Positions 1 to 7,622 are shown, counted from the first letter of the stretch. The stretch: 64,000 nucleotides of DNA from Halovivax gelatinilyticus (GCF_024300625.1 NZ_CP101322.1:1191992-1255991); one strand, 5' to 3'. Made by a program: numbers and translations. The notes: a model not told the origin generated them from the sequence alone.

Positions 1-707
1 AAGTCGTCTGTGCGGTCCTCGTCACCGTCGATCGTCGCGAAGAACCGGTCGGCGTCGTGGACCGCGTACCGGCCAGTTTCGACCGTCTCCCACGCGACGG
101 GGTTCGAAAACGAGTCGTCGGCCAGGTAGTCGTCGGCGCGAGAGTGGCTCGACCGAGCCGCGCCGAGGCGCTCTTCCGCGTGGGCACCCTGGACGACGAC
201 TTGGGTGAGCGCCTCGCCGGCGTACCGGCGTTCGAAGGTCTCGAGTTCGTCGCCGAGGGACTCGTGGGCGGCTCGCAGTTCGTCGCTCGGGCGGCCGGAG
301 TCGGGTTCAAGATAGTGACCGCGGGCGGTGGCACTACTGGCGACCGAGAGCCGATAGGCGTTGAGCGCGTCGTGGCGTTCGTCGCCGTGGCCGATCTCTG
401 CGGGCGGATGTGCGTCGAGTCCAGCTCTCGCGTTCTCGAGGCGGTTGTATTCCGGGTCGTCAGACGTGCCGACGAGTTCGTCGGTCTCACTGACGTGGGC
501 TTTGGCCCACTCGTGGGCCGCTTCGAGGTGTGCGTCGGTGACCTCGACCGGATCGGCTATTGTCGGGACCGGGACGTCGAGGGCCGTCTCGATCGCGTTG
601 ACCTCGTCTCGTCGGCGGATCGCCCGACGATTCCAGTAGGCGACGCCGGTCCGACCGAGGACGGTGGCACCGAGGGCGGTGAGGAGGGTCCGTCTGCGGG
701 GACTCAT
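1..707 (-). CDS. Secreted or membrane-anchored haloarchaeal protein (3' end outside window)
   Basis: The frame opens at ATG (705-707) and stays open for 235 codons to the window edge, so the C-terminus is missing. The N-terminus MSPRRRTLLTALGATVLG is a basic patch followed by a short hydrophobic stretch, which fits a Tat-like signal or signal anchor. The remainder is soluble, acidic and rich in Ala, Glu, Asp and His, with probable long helices (around residues 60-200). I recognise no catalytic motif or family. The opposite strand is also open here, but only because GC-rich haloarchaeal DNA lacks stop codons; the signal-like N-terminus and acidic composition favour this strand. Function unknown; probably an exported helical protein. 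Confidence 0.7.
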   Translation of the reverse strand, partial: MSPRRRTLLTALGATVLGRTGVAYWNRRAIRRRDEVNAIETALDVPVPTIADPVEVTDAHLEAAHEWAKAHVSETDELVGTSDDPEYNRLENARAGLDAHPPAEIGHGDERHDALNAYRLSVASSATARGHYLEPDSGRPSDELRAAHESLGDELETFERRYAGEALTQVVVQGAHAEERLGAARSSHSRADDYLADDSFSNPVAWETVETGRYAVHDADRFFATIDGDEDRTDD

Positions 708-860
708 ATGTTAAATGGTCAAGGTAAGTCGCCATAAGTCTTCAGATTCGGAGAATGATCGAATCGGTTCGGGGGGTCGGTCGTCGAACGAAGACCGCTC
801 AACGATCGGCGGTTCCGAGCGGACGCCGCCCGGGACCTGCCGCGGGCTGGTCGACTCCGG

Positions 861-1307
861 TCAGACCTCGTCAGGGTACGCCGCCACGCCGAGCTGGACC
901 ATCATCTCCATCGAGTCGCTCAACAGCCACTCCTCGGCGACGCGATCGTCTTCTAACCGCATCAGGCTCATCACCGGGACGTCGATCGACTCTCCGGTCG
1001 GTTCGATGCCCATGAACTCGCCGTCGTGCGTGCCGCTGATGGTGAGGTGAGTCAGGAGTAACTCGTCGTCGGCCACGGTTCGTTCGATGTCGATCTCGAA
1101 GTCCGGGAACGCCGAGCGCAACTCGCGAACCCGCTCTTTGTACGCCTCCGGGCCGTGGATGTCCGGAAGCGATTCCGGCGTGTGCCGGACGAAGTCGTGT
1201 GCGAACCGGTCGTCGATCGCGTCGACGTCGCCGTCGTTCCACACGCGTTCTGCGAGCGAAGACATCTCGTCTTTCAGCTGATCTGTCTCTCGTCGTGACT
1301 GGGCCAT
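861..1307 (-). CDS. SnoaL-like / ester cyclase family protein (NTF2 fold)
   Basis: A 148-aa protein beginning MAQSRRETDQL. The pattern of a helix (AERVWNDGDVDAIDD), then FVRHTP, a YKERVRELRSAFPDFEIDIE segment, LTISGTHDGEFMGIEPTG and a closing strand with EEW is typical of SnoaL-like polyketide cyclase or ester cyclase proteins, single-domain alpha+beta barrels of about 130-150 aa. The substrate cannot be read from sequence, and many members are uncharacterised. I chose the ATG at 1307 because the 43 codons upstream in frame are unlike the family. It is a lone gene with no obvious operon partner. Cytoplasmic; no signal peptide. Confidence 0.8.
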   Translation of the reverse strand: MAQSRRETDQLKDEMSSLAERVWNDGDVDAIDDRFAHDFVRHTPESLPDIHGPEAYKERVRELRSAFPDFEIDIERTVADDELLLTHLTISGTHDGEFMGIEPTGESIDVPVMSLMRLEDDRVAEEWLLSDSMEMMVQLGVAAYPDEV

Positions 1308-1510
1308 TAGTACACACCCGAACGACCACATGCTATTGTGTGACATACAACGATCCCAGGCGTGCGCTACGGCGGATGCGCAGACGTTCCGACGCAACGG
1401 AGGACGATCCACCTCGGCGGGTCCGTCGAGACCCAACGGACGAGTTCCCTACGAACGGTCCGGAGGCACACACCGGATCGGCGTCACCGTGAGCGCAACG
1501 ATCGATCGGC

Positions 1511-1990
1511 TCAGACCGCCCCGGTGCGTGCCAGCATCCACCGATGGCCGGCGTAGACGGTCGCGACGAACAACGTGGCGACGAACGCGACCAGCCAGGC
1601 GAGCGCGGCGTAGCCGACGACGGCGTGCTCGTACGGACCGACGACGTCCGCAGGGGGTTCGACGGCCACCGGCCCGAAGTGGGCCAGGGTGACGACGGCG
1701 AAGATAGCGCCGAAGAGTATCGTCCAGTAGCCCGCACCGACCCGACCGGAACGCGTCAGATAGAGCCCGACCGCGACGAGCGGGTAGATCGCGAGCGTGT
1801 AGGTGAAGGGTGTGATCTCCGGAGTTATCGGCCAGCCGACGTGGTTTCCGCGGATCACGTGATCGACGTGATGTCCGATCCCGAACGACGTAGCCACGGC
1901 CAACAATGCGTAGAGGCGGGCGTCAACGCTGTCGGATCCCCGCCGCTCGAACGAGCGCGACGGCCACCCCTCGGAGAGGCTCTCGATCAT
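1511..1990 (-). CDS. Four-helix membrane protein with His-rich first loop
   Basis: A 159-aa integral membrane protein with about four hydrophobic helices (near residues 25-42, 62-78, 85-105 and 125-150). Between the first two lies a His-rich segment, GHHVDHVIRGNHVGWP, which could bind a metal or cofactor or simply face the membrane surface. I do not recognise a named family. The start lies 37 bp downstream of a perfect 12-bp palindrome, and the same 14-bp sequence recurs upstream of the adjacent HTH-10 regulator gene. That suggests the regulator controls this gene. The regulator's stop is only 64 bp upstream of this start and both genes are on the minus strand. Confidence 0.75.
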   Translation of the reverse strand: MIESLSEGWPSRSFERRGSDSVDARLYALLAVATSFGIGHHVDHVIRGNHVGWPITPEITPFTYTLAIYPLVAVGLYLTRSGRVGAGYWTILFGAIFAVVTLAHFGPVAVEPPADVVGPYEHAVVGYAALAWLVAFVATLFVATVYAGHRWMLARTGAV

Positions 1991-2025
1991 ACCGGTACTG
2001 ATCGAGCGAGCGCAGAGAGAGTTTG

Positions 2026-2039
2026 GCCAACATGTTGGG
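2026..2039. promoter_or_regulatory. Putative operator GCCAACATGTTGGG (copy 1)
   Basis: The core CCAACATGTTGG (2027-2038) is a perfect 12-bp palindrome, 37-48 bp upstream of the membrane-protein start at 1990. The identical 14-bp sequence occurs again at 2783-2796 upstream of the HTH-10 regulator. The spacing suits an activator-type site just upstream of a TATA element. The symmetry resembles the ACC...GG upstream element bound by Bat at the bop promoter of Halobacterium, but that is an analogy only. Confidence 0.6.
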
Positions 2040-2053
2040 GTGGCATCGGTTCG

Positions 2054-2704
2054 TCACCGACCCCGCGGGGAGATTGGCTCCGGTCCCGTCAGGAACCACT
2101 CCAGAATCGTCGCCTCGCCGCGGCGAAGAATTGTGCTCGCCGAGGACTTGTCGATACCGACCGAATCGGCGAGTTCTGCGAGCGTACACTCTCGCGGGAC
2201 CTCGTAGTAACCCGCACGAAGTGCGGCCGCTAAGAGCTCGCGCTGCCGATCGGTGACCAGCGTCTCGTCGGCAGCCGCGTGGACGATCGAGCCGAGTTCG
2301 TAGGCGACGGGAGCGGCCTCCAGGGTTTCGTCTAACTGCTCGAACTCCGCTCGCGTCCCGGTCAGGTCGAACGCGAACCAGCCGGCCTGGGCGACGACCG
2401 GGAACTCGATCGGGAGCGAGGAGGACTCGACGAACGCGTAGAGGTCCGTATCGACCGCCTCGTACTTAGCGAGGGCGCGACCGTCGGTCGATTCGAGGAG
2501 TTCGTACTGCGAGATCGATGGATGGGATCGCATGGCCGCGACGATCTCGCCCGGCTCGTCGGCGACGACCTCGCCGAGTTCGAGCGCCGCCTCGTCGACG
2601 CGATAGCCGGCCAGGAGCCTGAACCGGGCGTCGGGGAATCGGTCCGAAAGCTCCCGCACCCACACCCCGTCGGGTAGTCGAATTCGAAAGCGAGCGCGGA
2701 TCAC
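2054..2704 (-). CDS. HTH-10 (Bat-type) transcriptional regulator
   Basis: A 216-aa protein with GTG start. Residues 1-145 form an alpha/beta sensory-like domain without recognisable ligand residues. Residues 150-205 (TDRQRELLAAALRAGYYEVPRE then LAELADSVGIDKSSASTILRR) match the HTH-10 domain of the bacterio-opsin activator (Bat) family, which is abundant in haloarchaea and usually acts as transcriptional activator or repressor. Its own upstream region and that of the next gene downstream (four-helix membrane protein) carry the same 14-bp palindromic site, consistent with autoregulation plus control of the membrane protein. The ligand or signal is unknown. Family assignment is confident; target assignment is inference. 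Confidence 0.88.
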   Translation of the reverse strand: MIRARFRIRLPDGVWVRELSDRFPDARFRLLAGYRVDEAALELGEVVADEPGEIVAAMRSHPSISQYELLESTDGRALAKYEAVDTDLYAFVESSSLPIEFPVVAQAGWFAFDLTGTRAEFEQLDETLEAAPVAYELGSIVHAAADETLVTDRQRELLAAALRAGYYEVPRECTLAELADSVGIDKSSASTILRRGEATILEWFLTGPEPISPRGR

Positions 2705-2782
2705 GGCGACCCCTCCGACCGGCGCTTGACGTCACCGGGACCGGGTTGATCGGTGATCGAACGCGAGCCGGATCGGGCCGAA

Positions 2783-2796
2783 GCCAACATGTTGGG
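2783..2796. promoter_or_regulatory. Putative operator GCCAACATGTTGGG (copy 2)
   Basis: A second exact copy of the 14-bp palindromic sequence, 80-91 bp upstream (core) of the GTG start of the HTH-10 regulator. Two perfect copies about 760 bp apart, each upstream of one gene of a regulator/membrane-protein pair, are unlikely by chance. The rest of the 2705-2999 gap holds no convincing gene. Confidence 0.6.
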
Positions 2797-2999
2797 AAGT
2801 CACGTGGAAGCAGTCGCTCCACGGCTTAAATCACCGTGATCGAGTCGACAAACGGATCGGATCGCGGTGGGCGGATCGACGGCGGTAGAGAGAGGTGTGC
2901 GAAGGCGACCAGGAGACTGGACCATCGACGAGACGGAATCGATCGGCGAGGGGAAAGACGATCATATCGGGCGTGTTCTGGCGGTCGAGACATTTCCCC

Positions 3000-3470
3000 T
3001 CAACAGTCCTGTTCGATCCATCGATCCGCAGCGACGTCGGCGACCGGCTCCTCGGAGGCCGGATCCGACTCCAGTTCGGCCCGGTAGACGCCGTCTTCGG
3101 TGAGGAGGTACGCCGCGTAGACCGGCGGGTCGTGTGCGACGTCGTCGTCCATCTCGTAGGTCGCCTCGCCCACGGTGTCGACCCGGACGGAGCCGTCGTC
3201 TCGGTCGAAATTCCTGGTGACGGCGTTCACGCTGGCGCCGTCGTCGGCCGATTCACGGATCGCCTCGCGTTCGAGCGCTTCGACCGCCACGGTGATCGCA
3301 TCCTCGTCTGCCCCGTCGATCGCGTCCAGCGAGAGATCAAACTCGTCCGTGGGACACGGCACCGAAGGTGCGTCGGTCGGGTTCGGATCGTCGGTAGTTC
3401 GATCGGCCAGGCAGCCGGCGAGGGCGGCCGGTACCAGCGCGATCGAGGCGAGGAGGGCGCGTCGATGCAT
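3000..3470 (-). CDS. Small haloarchaeal lipoprotein
   Basis: A 156-aa secreted protein. The N-terminus MHRRALLASIALVPAALAGC has a basic start, a hydrophobic core and a lipobox (LAGC, Cys20), so the mature protein is probably lipid-anchored outside the membrane. The mature part is acidic, beginning with a Asp/Pro-rich linker (DRTTDDPNPTDAPS) and followed by a small alpha+beta domain around residues 45-150 with a YAAYLLTEDGVYRAELES strand pair. I recognise no enzymatic motif. It is monocistronic as far as can be seen. Function unknown; extracytoplasmic binding or structural roles are possible. Confidence 0.78.
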   Translation of the reverse strand: MHRRALLASIALVPAALAGCLADRTTDDPNPTDAPSVPCPTDEFDLSLDAIDGADEDAITVAVEALEREAIRESADDGASVNAVTRNFDRDDGSVRVDTVGEATYEMDDDVAHDPPVYAAYLLTEDGVYRAELESDPASEEPVADVAADRWIEQDC

Positions 3471-3575
3471 GCGCGAGCGTTATGGCGGTCCGATAGGTGT
3501 TTTCGGGAGACCGATCGCGGGAACGGGTCCACACGGACCGGGTGAGGCGGAAACGGTTCGTCGGCCCGACCGGCC

Positions 3576-3709
3576 GACCCACCCGGGTTCTATACTGCCC
3601 CTCGTGGTAGGGCCGGCGCGAGTGGGCGCACCGCTCGAACGGGGTGAGAGATGACTGTCATCGCACGATTCGAGGTCATCCCCGTTCGCGACGGGAGCCC
3701 CGCCGAGAG
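3576..3709 (+). repeat. Left copy of a ~135-bp direct repeat flanking the toxin-antitoxin module
   Basis: This stretch repeats 4659-4798, including the upstream sequence, the GGTGAGAG element just before the start and the first 19 codons of the thiamine-binding-family gene. In the coding part 54 of 57 bases are identical; the upstream part has several substitutions and one small indel. The two copies lie in the same orientation and bracket the winged-helix/PemK gene pair. Confidence 0.85.
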
Positions 3710-3737
3710 ACGGTCGACAGCACTCGTCCGGCGATAA
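3651..3737 (+). pseudogene. 5' fragment of an MTH1187-family thiamine-binding gene
   Basis: Starts with ATG and reads MTVIARFEVIPVRDGSPAE, nearly the same as the intact gene at 4740-5051 (MTVIARFEVIPVRDGSLAE), then diverges after about 19 codons and stops at a TAA (3735-3737). Only the first fifth of the family's usual ~100 residues remains. It is the left arm of the direct repeat that brackets the toxin-antitoxin pair, so it most likely arose when the module entered or when the locus was duplicated. Confidence 0.8.
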
Positions 3738-3750
3738 TACGTCAAATACT

Positions 3751-3778
3751 TAAAATATATCAGTACACTCAATAGTGT
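3751..3778 (+). promoter_or_regulatory. TATA box and inverted-repeat operator of the winged-helix/PemK operon
   Basis: TAAAATATAT (3751-3760) is a strong archaeal TATA-like element 38-47 bp upstream of the ATG at 3798. Just downstream, over the expected transcription start, is the inverted repeat ACACT-CAAT-AGTGT (3765-3778), flanked on both sides by CAGTAC-like sequence. Its position would let the first gene product repress the operon by blocking transcription initiation. Confidence 0.6.
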
Positions 3779-3797
3779 CAGTACCGTATACTCGTTC

Positions 3798-4175
3798 ATG
3801 TCGATCGATATCGAGCGGTTCGAGGAGGACGATCCAGACGCGTGGGAAGAGCCCACGAACGCCGAGCGGGTGCTGGCGTTCCTCGCCGATCACGACGACC
3901 GGGCCTGGAAAGCCGGTGAGATCGCCGATCGCACCGGTATCTCCCAAGGGTCGATTGGGCCGGTGCTGGTCAGACTCCGCGAGCAAGATCTCGTCCGCCA
4001 CCGGGGATCGTACTGGGCGATCACCGACGACCGGGAGCGACTTCACGACGCGACCGAACTGCACCGAATCACGGCGAGTCTCGACGAGCGGTTCGGGTCG
4101 GAAGATCGGAGCGAGTGGATCGCCCACGCGGCAGAATCAACCGACGAAGGTACCGCAGAACGAGACGAAGGATGA
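3798..4175 (+). CDS. Winged-helix (MarR-like) protein, likely antitoxin
   Basis: A 125-aa acidic protein. Residues about 22-80 form a winged helix (NAERVLAFLADHD, then KAGEIADRTGISQGSIGPVL as recognition region, then LVRHRGSYWAITDD as the wing); the C-terminal 45 residues are Glu/Asp-rich and probably flexible. The stop overlaps the start of a PemK/MazF-like toxin gene (ATGA), so the two are translationally coupled. This geometry, with DNA-binding protein first and RNase toxin second, is that of a type II toxin-antitoxin operon, but the antitoxin is a winged helix rather than the usual MazE/AbrB fold. The inverted repeat at 3765-3778 is a plausible autoregulatory site. The antitoxin role is inferred. 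Confidence 0.75.
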   Translation: MSIDIERFEEDDPDAWEEPTNAERVLAFLADHDDRAWKAGEIADRTGISQGSIGPVLVRLREQDLVRHRGSYWAITDDRERLHDATELHRITASLDERFGSEDRSEWIAHAAESTDEGTAERDEG

Positions 4176-4507
4176 CGTACGAGCGTGGTACGGTCATCTG
4201 GTGTCGTGATCCGTTCAAAACCGACCCGGACGCCGGTCGGCCGTGGGTTGTCGTAAACAATCGAACCCATCCGTTCGGCGACGAACAGTACATCACGGTA
4301 GCCCTCTCGACGAGCGGGCACGACGGAGCGATTCCACTGACGATGGACGACTGGATAGATGGCGAAACGCCGCGCCAAAGTTACATTCTTCCCTGGTCGA
4401 CTCACTCACCGAGGAGCCGTTACGTCGAGTTCAGACAGGGACGACTCACTAGTGACGTCGTGAACGCTGCGCTGGACGAACTATTCTCGTACGTCGACGC
4501 CGAGTAA
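4172..4507 (+). CDS. PemK/MazF-like toxin (mRNA interferase family)
   Basis: A 111-aa protein starting at the ATG that overlaps the upstream stop. The N-terminus MTYERGTVIWCRDPF, followed by GRPWVVVNNRTHPF, ITVALSTS and a mid-protein SYILPWSTHSPRSRYVE strand, follows the SH3-like barrel pattern of PemK/MazF/CcdB-fold toxins: a basic Arg-Gly start, an RPxVVVNN strand, and a conserved Ser/Thr region before a C-terminal helix. Family members cleave RNA or poison gyrase; which applies here cannot be read, though RNA cleavage is most common. The gene lies inside a direct-repeat-flanked segment, suggesting acquisition as a module. Confidence 0.75.
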   Translation: MTYERGTVIWCRDPFKTDPDAGRPWVVVNNRTHPFGDEQYITVALSTSGHDGAIPLTMDDWIDGETPRQSYILPWSTHSPRSRYVEFRQGRLTSDVVNAALDELFSYVDAE

Positions 4508-4658
4508 CGAAGAACAGCATCGCCCCTGGGACACGTACCGGTTCAGACAGTTCGACGGAATCGTCTCGGCGAAACGCTTCACTGGCGGACGTCCCTATCG
4601 ACACCTCGGCCGAATTCGCGTTCGGTTCGACCGCAGGTATCCACCGGGTCAACTGCAC

Positions 4659-4798
4659 GACCACCCGGGTACTATGACGATCCTCGTAGTAGGGCTGGTG
4701 CGAGTGGGTGGCCGAACCACCGCTCGAACAGGGTGAGAGATGACTGTCATCGCACGATTCGAGGTCATCCCGGTACGCGACGGGAGCCTCGCCGAGGA
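4659..4798 (+). repeat. Right copy of the direct repeat flanking the toxin-antitoxin module
   Basis: Pairs with 3576-3709. It contains the upstream region and first 19 codons of the intact thiamine-binding gene. The unrepeated interior between the copies (about 3710-4658) holds exactly the two-gene winged-helix/PemK operon and roughly 150 bp after it in which I see nothing. Confidence 0.85.
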
Positions 4799-5051
4799 GA
4801 TCGCACGGGCCGTAGACGCGCTCGAGGAGTTCGGCGTGTCGTACGAACTGACCGCGACGGACACGGTGGTCGAAGCCGACCACGTGGACGAGGTGTTCGA
4901 CGCCGTCAAGGCGGCCCACGACGCGGTCGACGGCGACCGCGTGATCACCTCGCTCGAGGTCGACGAGCACCGGAGCCGGGAGCAGGACGCCGAAGATCGC
5001 GTCGAATCCGTCGCGAGCGTGCTCGGACGCGAACCGAAGCGAACGGCGTAG
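4740..5051 (+). CDS. MTH1187-family thiamine-binding protein
   Basis: A 103-aa protein beginning MTVIARFEVIPVRDGSLAEEIA, with the EFGVSYELTATDTVVEADHVDEVFDAVKAAHDAV core of the MTH1187/YkoF (formerly UPF0045) family. Members are small ferredoxin-like alpha/beta proteins that assemble as tetramers; the YkoF branch binds thiamine or its pyrimidine precursor. Length and spacing match the family well. A short Arg/Glu-rich tail follows the fold. A nearly identical 5' fragment lies 1.09 kb upstream. Cytoplasmic. Ligand identity is inferred from the family. Confidence 0.88.
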   Translation: MTVIARFEVIPVRDGSLAEEIARAVDALEEFGVSYELTATDTVVEADHVDEVFDAVKAAHDAVDGDRVITSLEVDEHRSREQDAEDRVESVASVLGREPKRTA

Positions 5052-5214
5052 ATATCCGGTCGTGAACACGGGCAGGTGAGTCGGTCGACCGATCGGCGCT
5101 CCACGCCCGTGAAGTGTGCTTTGATAACATGGCGGTCGTTCTGACGCTCCGGCTTTTCTGTCATTTGAGTTAAGTTTATCTCAGCTGGGAGCCTCTGTAG
5201 TGGTGTGAATTGAC

Positions 5215-6108
5215 ATGCCAACTACTGTCGATGACTCCACCTTCGGAGAGCAGTCACGCGAACGCGACGGGGCGAGCCGGTTCGGACGAGTTCGTAAGGG
5301 GCGATCGGTTCGCTCACTCGTCCGGCTGGGGGCGTTTTCCCTCTCGCTGGCGCTCGCCGCGCTGATGACGGTCGCGTTCCTGCCGGATCTGCTGGCGCTT
5401 CTCGCCCTCGGCTGGACGGGCGAGGTCGGCGCGGAACTCGGCATCCACCGACTGCACGTGATGGGAATCGCCGCGGTCGTCGGCGCGTTCTTGCTCGGAC
5501 TGTTCAGCCAGGCCTACCGCCCGAGAAAGCGGATCGCGGCCATGTGGGGTGCGTTCGGAACCATCCTCGTCGTCAGCGTCGGCACGCTCGCCTACGGCGT
5601 CGGGCGACCGGAGGAGGTCCTCCCGTTCCTGGCGGTGACGAGCGTCGCGCTCGTCGCCCACCCGGCGGGGCGGGGACTGCTTCGCCGTGGCTCGAGTTAC
5701 AGCCCGGCTATGCTGGCACTGGTCGCCGTCGCCGCCGTGCCGCTCGCCGCGTTCGCGCTATCGCAGTGGAGCCTCTCGACCAGCGCGACGGACCCGCACG
5801 CCCTCGACGGCCACTACGTGATGATGGCCGGGCTCGTCCTCGCGCCGCTCGCCTACGGGACGGTCGCCGCGCTCGGCTTCGTCGGGTGGCGTCTGGCCGC
5901 GTGGATCGCCGCGCTTCCGATCGCCTACTACGGTCTGCTCTCTGCGGCGTTCACGACGCAGTCGGGTTCGACCGGCGTCGCCTGGGGCGGCGCGGCCGTG
6001 GTCTGGGCGATCGCGTTCGTCGCCGTCGCCGAGTACTCGCGCACTAACGACGCCTCGATCCTGCGCAGACCGATCGGTCGGACGGACGAATCGTCCAGGT
6101 CCGCCTGA
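5215..6108 (+). CDS. Multi-pass haloarchaeal membrane protein
   Basis: A 297-aa integral membrane protein with a 35-residue charged N-terminal cytoplasmic segment and about eight hydrophobic helices (first near residues 36-65, last near 262-280). Motifs include GIHRLHVMGIAAVVGAFLLGLFSQAYRP in the second helix region and an LDGHYVMMAGLVLAPLAYGTVAALGF stretch, where conserved His residues could be functional. I cannot name the family. A TATA-like AAGTTTATC (5173-5181) lies about 35 bp before the ATG. After the stop, a T-rich stretch (CGTTTTATTTC, 6144-6154) may end transcription, since the next gene converges. Confidence 0.8.
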   Translation: MPTTVDDSTFGEQSRERDGASRFGRVRKGRSVRSLVRLGAFSLSLALAALMTVAFLPDLLALLALGWTGEVGAELGIHRLHVMGIAAVVGAFLLGLFSQAYRPRKRIAAMWGAFGTILVVSVGTLAYGVGRPEEVLPFLAVTSVALVAHPAGRGLLRRGSSYSPAMLALVAVAAVPLAAFALSQWSLSTSATDPHALDGHYVMMAGLVLAPLAYGTVAALGFVGWRLAAWIAALPIAYYGLLSAAFTTQSGSTGVAWGGAAVVWAIAFVAVAEYSRTNDASILRRPIGRTDESSRSA

Positions 6109-6160
6109 TCGAATCGGTATTCGGACCCGGGCGATCCGACCTACGTTTTATTTCTCGAAC

Positions 6161-7447
6161 TTATCCGCGCCGTTCGACCCGCAGCGGTTGTCTCTCGCGA
6201 TAGGTGAGCACGCGCCAGAGCCACTCGATCGGGCCGTACCGGAAGTAGTGCAGCCAGAGAACCGACAGCGGGATCTGAATCGCCCAGATAACCACGACGA
6301 TCCCGAGCGCTTCGACGCGCGTCACGTGGCCGAACAGCCCGAGGCCGTGGCCGTAGAAGATCGACGTCGCGAGGACCGTCTGCAGGATGTAATTGCTGAA
6401 GGCGGTCCGACCCACCGCCGCGAGCCCCGTCGACACCATCCCGGTCGGTCGCCAGCGACAAAAGCGCATCACGAGGCCGACGTACGCGACGGCGAGCGCG
6501 ATCGATCCCCAGTAATTGAACTGCCGGTAAAAGAGTGCGGCTTCGACCCCCCAGTCAGCCGACTCGACGTACCAGACGCCGGCAAGGATAACCGCAATTC
6601 CGCCCGCGCCGCCGACGGCGATCAGCCGACCGTACTCGCGAGTGGTACGCTCGTTCGTCAGGACGCCCCACTTGAACAGCGCCATGCCGAGTAGCATCAG
6701 CCCGCCGACCCGCCAGGCCGTGTAGCCGAGAAAGCCGGACGTCTGTCGGCCGAACGCAGCCGGTATTCGGTGAGAGAATTGATCGACGTAGCTCCCGCGG
6801 TAGGCCGCGAATTCGGCCTCGATCGACGCGGTCGACGGCTCCCACGTGCTCGCGACGATGGCCGGATCGGCGAACAGCCCCGCGAGCGCCTCGATCACCG
6901 ACGGAACCGCCAGGAAGAGCACGCCGACGGTCGCGAGGACGCGCGCCGTCAGGTCCTTCAGGAGGACGACGAAGAGCCCGCATAGCGCGTAGGCGACGAG
7001 GATGTCGCCGTACCACAGCAGGTAGGCGTGGGCCAGGCCGAACGCGAGCAACCAGCCGATCCGCCAGAAGTAGAGATCGAACGGCTCCCGGCCGCCGCGG
7101 TCGGCTCGTCGCGTAAACAAAATCACGCCGCCGCCGAACAGGATGGTAAACAGCGCGATGAACGTCCCCTCGGCGAAGACGTGACCGACGAACCACGCCC
7201 AGTAGTTCGCGCCCGAAAAGTCGCCGTAGATCGTCGGGTTCGCGAGCACCCGCTCGGGCATCGAGAACACCCGAATGTTGATCACCAGAATGCCGAGCAA
7301 TGCGAACCCGCGCAACGCGTCGAGCGCGACGATCCGCTCGGATGGCGGCGTGGGACCGTCCGACCGGTCGGGGTTAGACCCCGCTCGAGATTCCTCCTGA
7401 CCCGCCGATTCGTCGGCCCCCGCGGCGCCCGGGCGGTCGTCGCTCAT
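6161..7447 (-). CDS. DUF418 (YeiB-type) membrane protein
   Basis: A 428-aa protein with an acidic 35-residue N-terminal tail and about ten transmembrane helices. The first helix signature RIVALDALRGFALLGILVINI and the C-terminal segment GRTAFSNYILQTVLATSIFYGHGLGLFG ... PLSVLWLHYFRYGPIEWLWRVLTY are hallmarks of YeiB/DUF418 proteins, relatives of acyltransferase-3 (heparan-alpha-glucosaminide N-acetyltransferase) membrane enzymes. Function of DUF418 is poorly known; membrane acyl transfer is one idea. Convergent with the gene ending at 6108 and downstream of the subtilase gene on the same strand, but separated by a terminator-like region. Confidence 0.9.
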   Translation of the reverse strand: MSDDRPGAAGADESAGQEESRAGSNPDRSDGPTPPSERIVALDALRGFALLGILVINIRVFSMPERVLANPTIYGDFSGANYWAWFVGHVFAEGTFIALFTILFGGGVILFTRRADRGGREPFDLYFWRIGWLLAFGLAHAYLLWYGDILVAYALCGLFVVLLKDLTARVLATVGVLFLAVPSVIEALAGLFADPAIVASTWEPSTASIEAEFAAYRGSYVDQFSHRIPAAFGRQTSGFLGYTAWRVGGLMLLGMALFKWGVLTNERTTREYGRLIAVGGAGGIAVILAGVWYVESADWGVEAALFYRQFNYWGSIALAVAYVGLVMRFCRWRPTGMVSTGLAAVGRTAFSNYILQTVLATSIFYGHGLGLFGHVTRVEALGIVVVIWAIQIPLSVLWLHYFRYGPIEWLWRVLTYRERQPLRVERRG

Positions 7448-7523
7448 CGATCACCGCGTCGGTGAGTCGGACAGCCCGGTTCGAAAACGATCATCGCGTA
7501 CTGCGTTCGTCGAGCGGTCGGTA

Positions 7524-7600
7524 CAAAAAATGAGGTGAACGGCGGTCGGCCGGCAGTGGCGCGGCGGTCGGCCGGCAGTGGCGGAACCGGTGTGCGCCGG
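7524..7600 (-). terminator. Terminator region of the subtilase gene with a duplicated 22-bp unit
   Basis: Reading on the minus strand after the protease stop, a CCGGCGCACACCGG hairpin and two copies of a 22-bp GC-rich unit (7541-7560 and 7563-7582 share GGCGGTCGGCCGGCAGTGGC) lead into CATTTTTTGTAC (7521-7532). A T-run after GC-rich sequence is what archaeal intrinsic termination needs. The tandem duplication itself is probably replication slippage. Confidence 0.55.
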
Positions 7601-7622
7601 TCCCGTCCGAAACCGCCCGCGT

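Noticed and set aside
57-737. Plus-strand frame of 226 codons at the left edge
   Set aside because: Mirrors the acidic minus-strand gene; no recognised motif, unusual Arg/Val content. The minus frame has a proper signal-like N-terminus.
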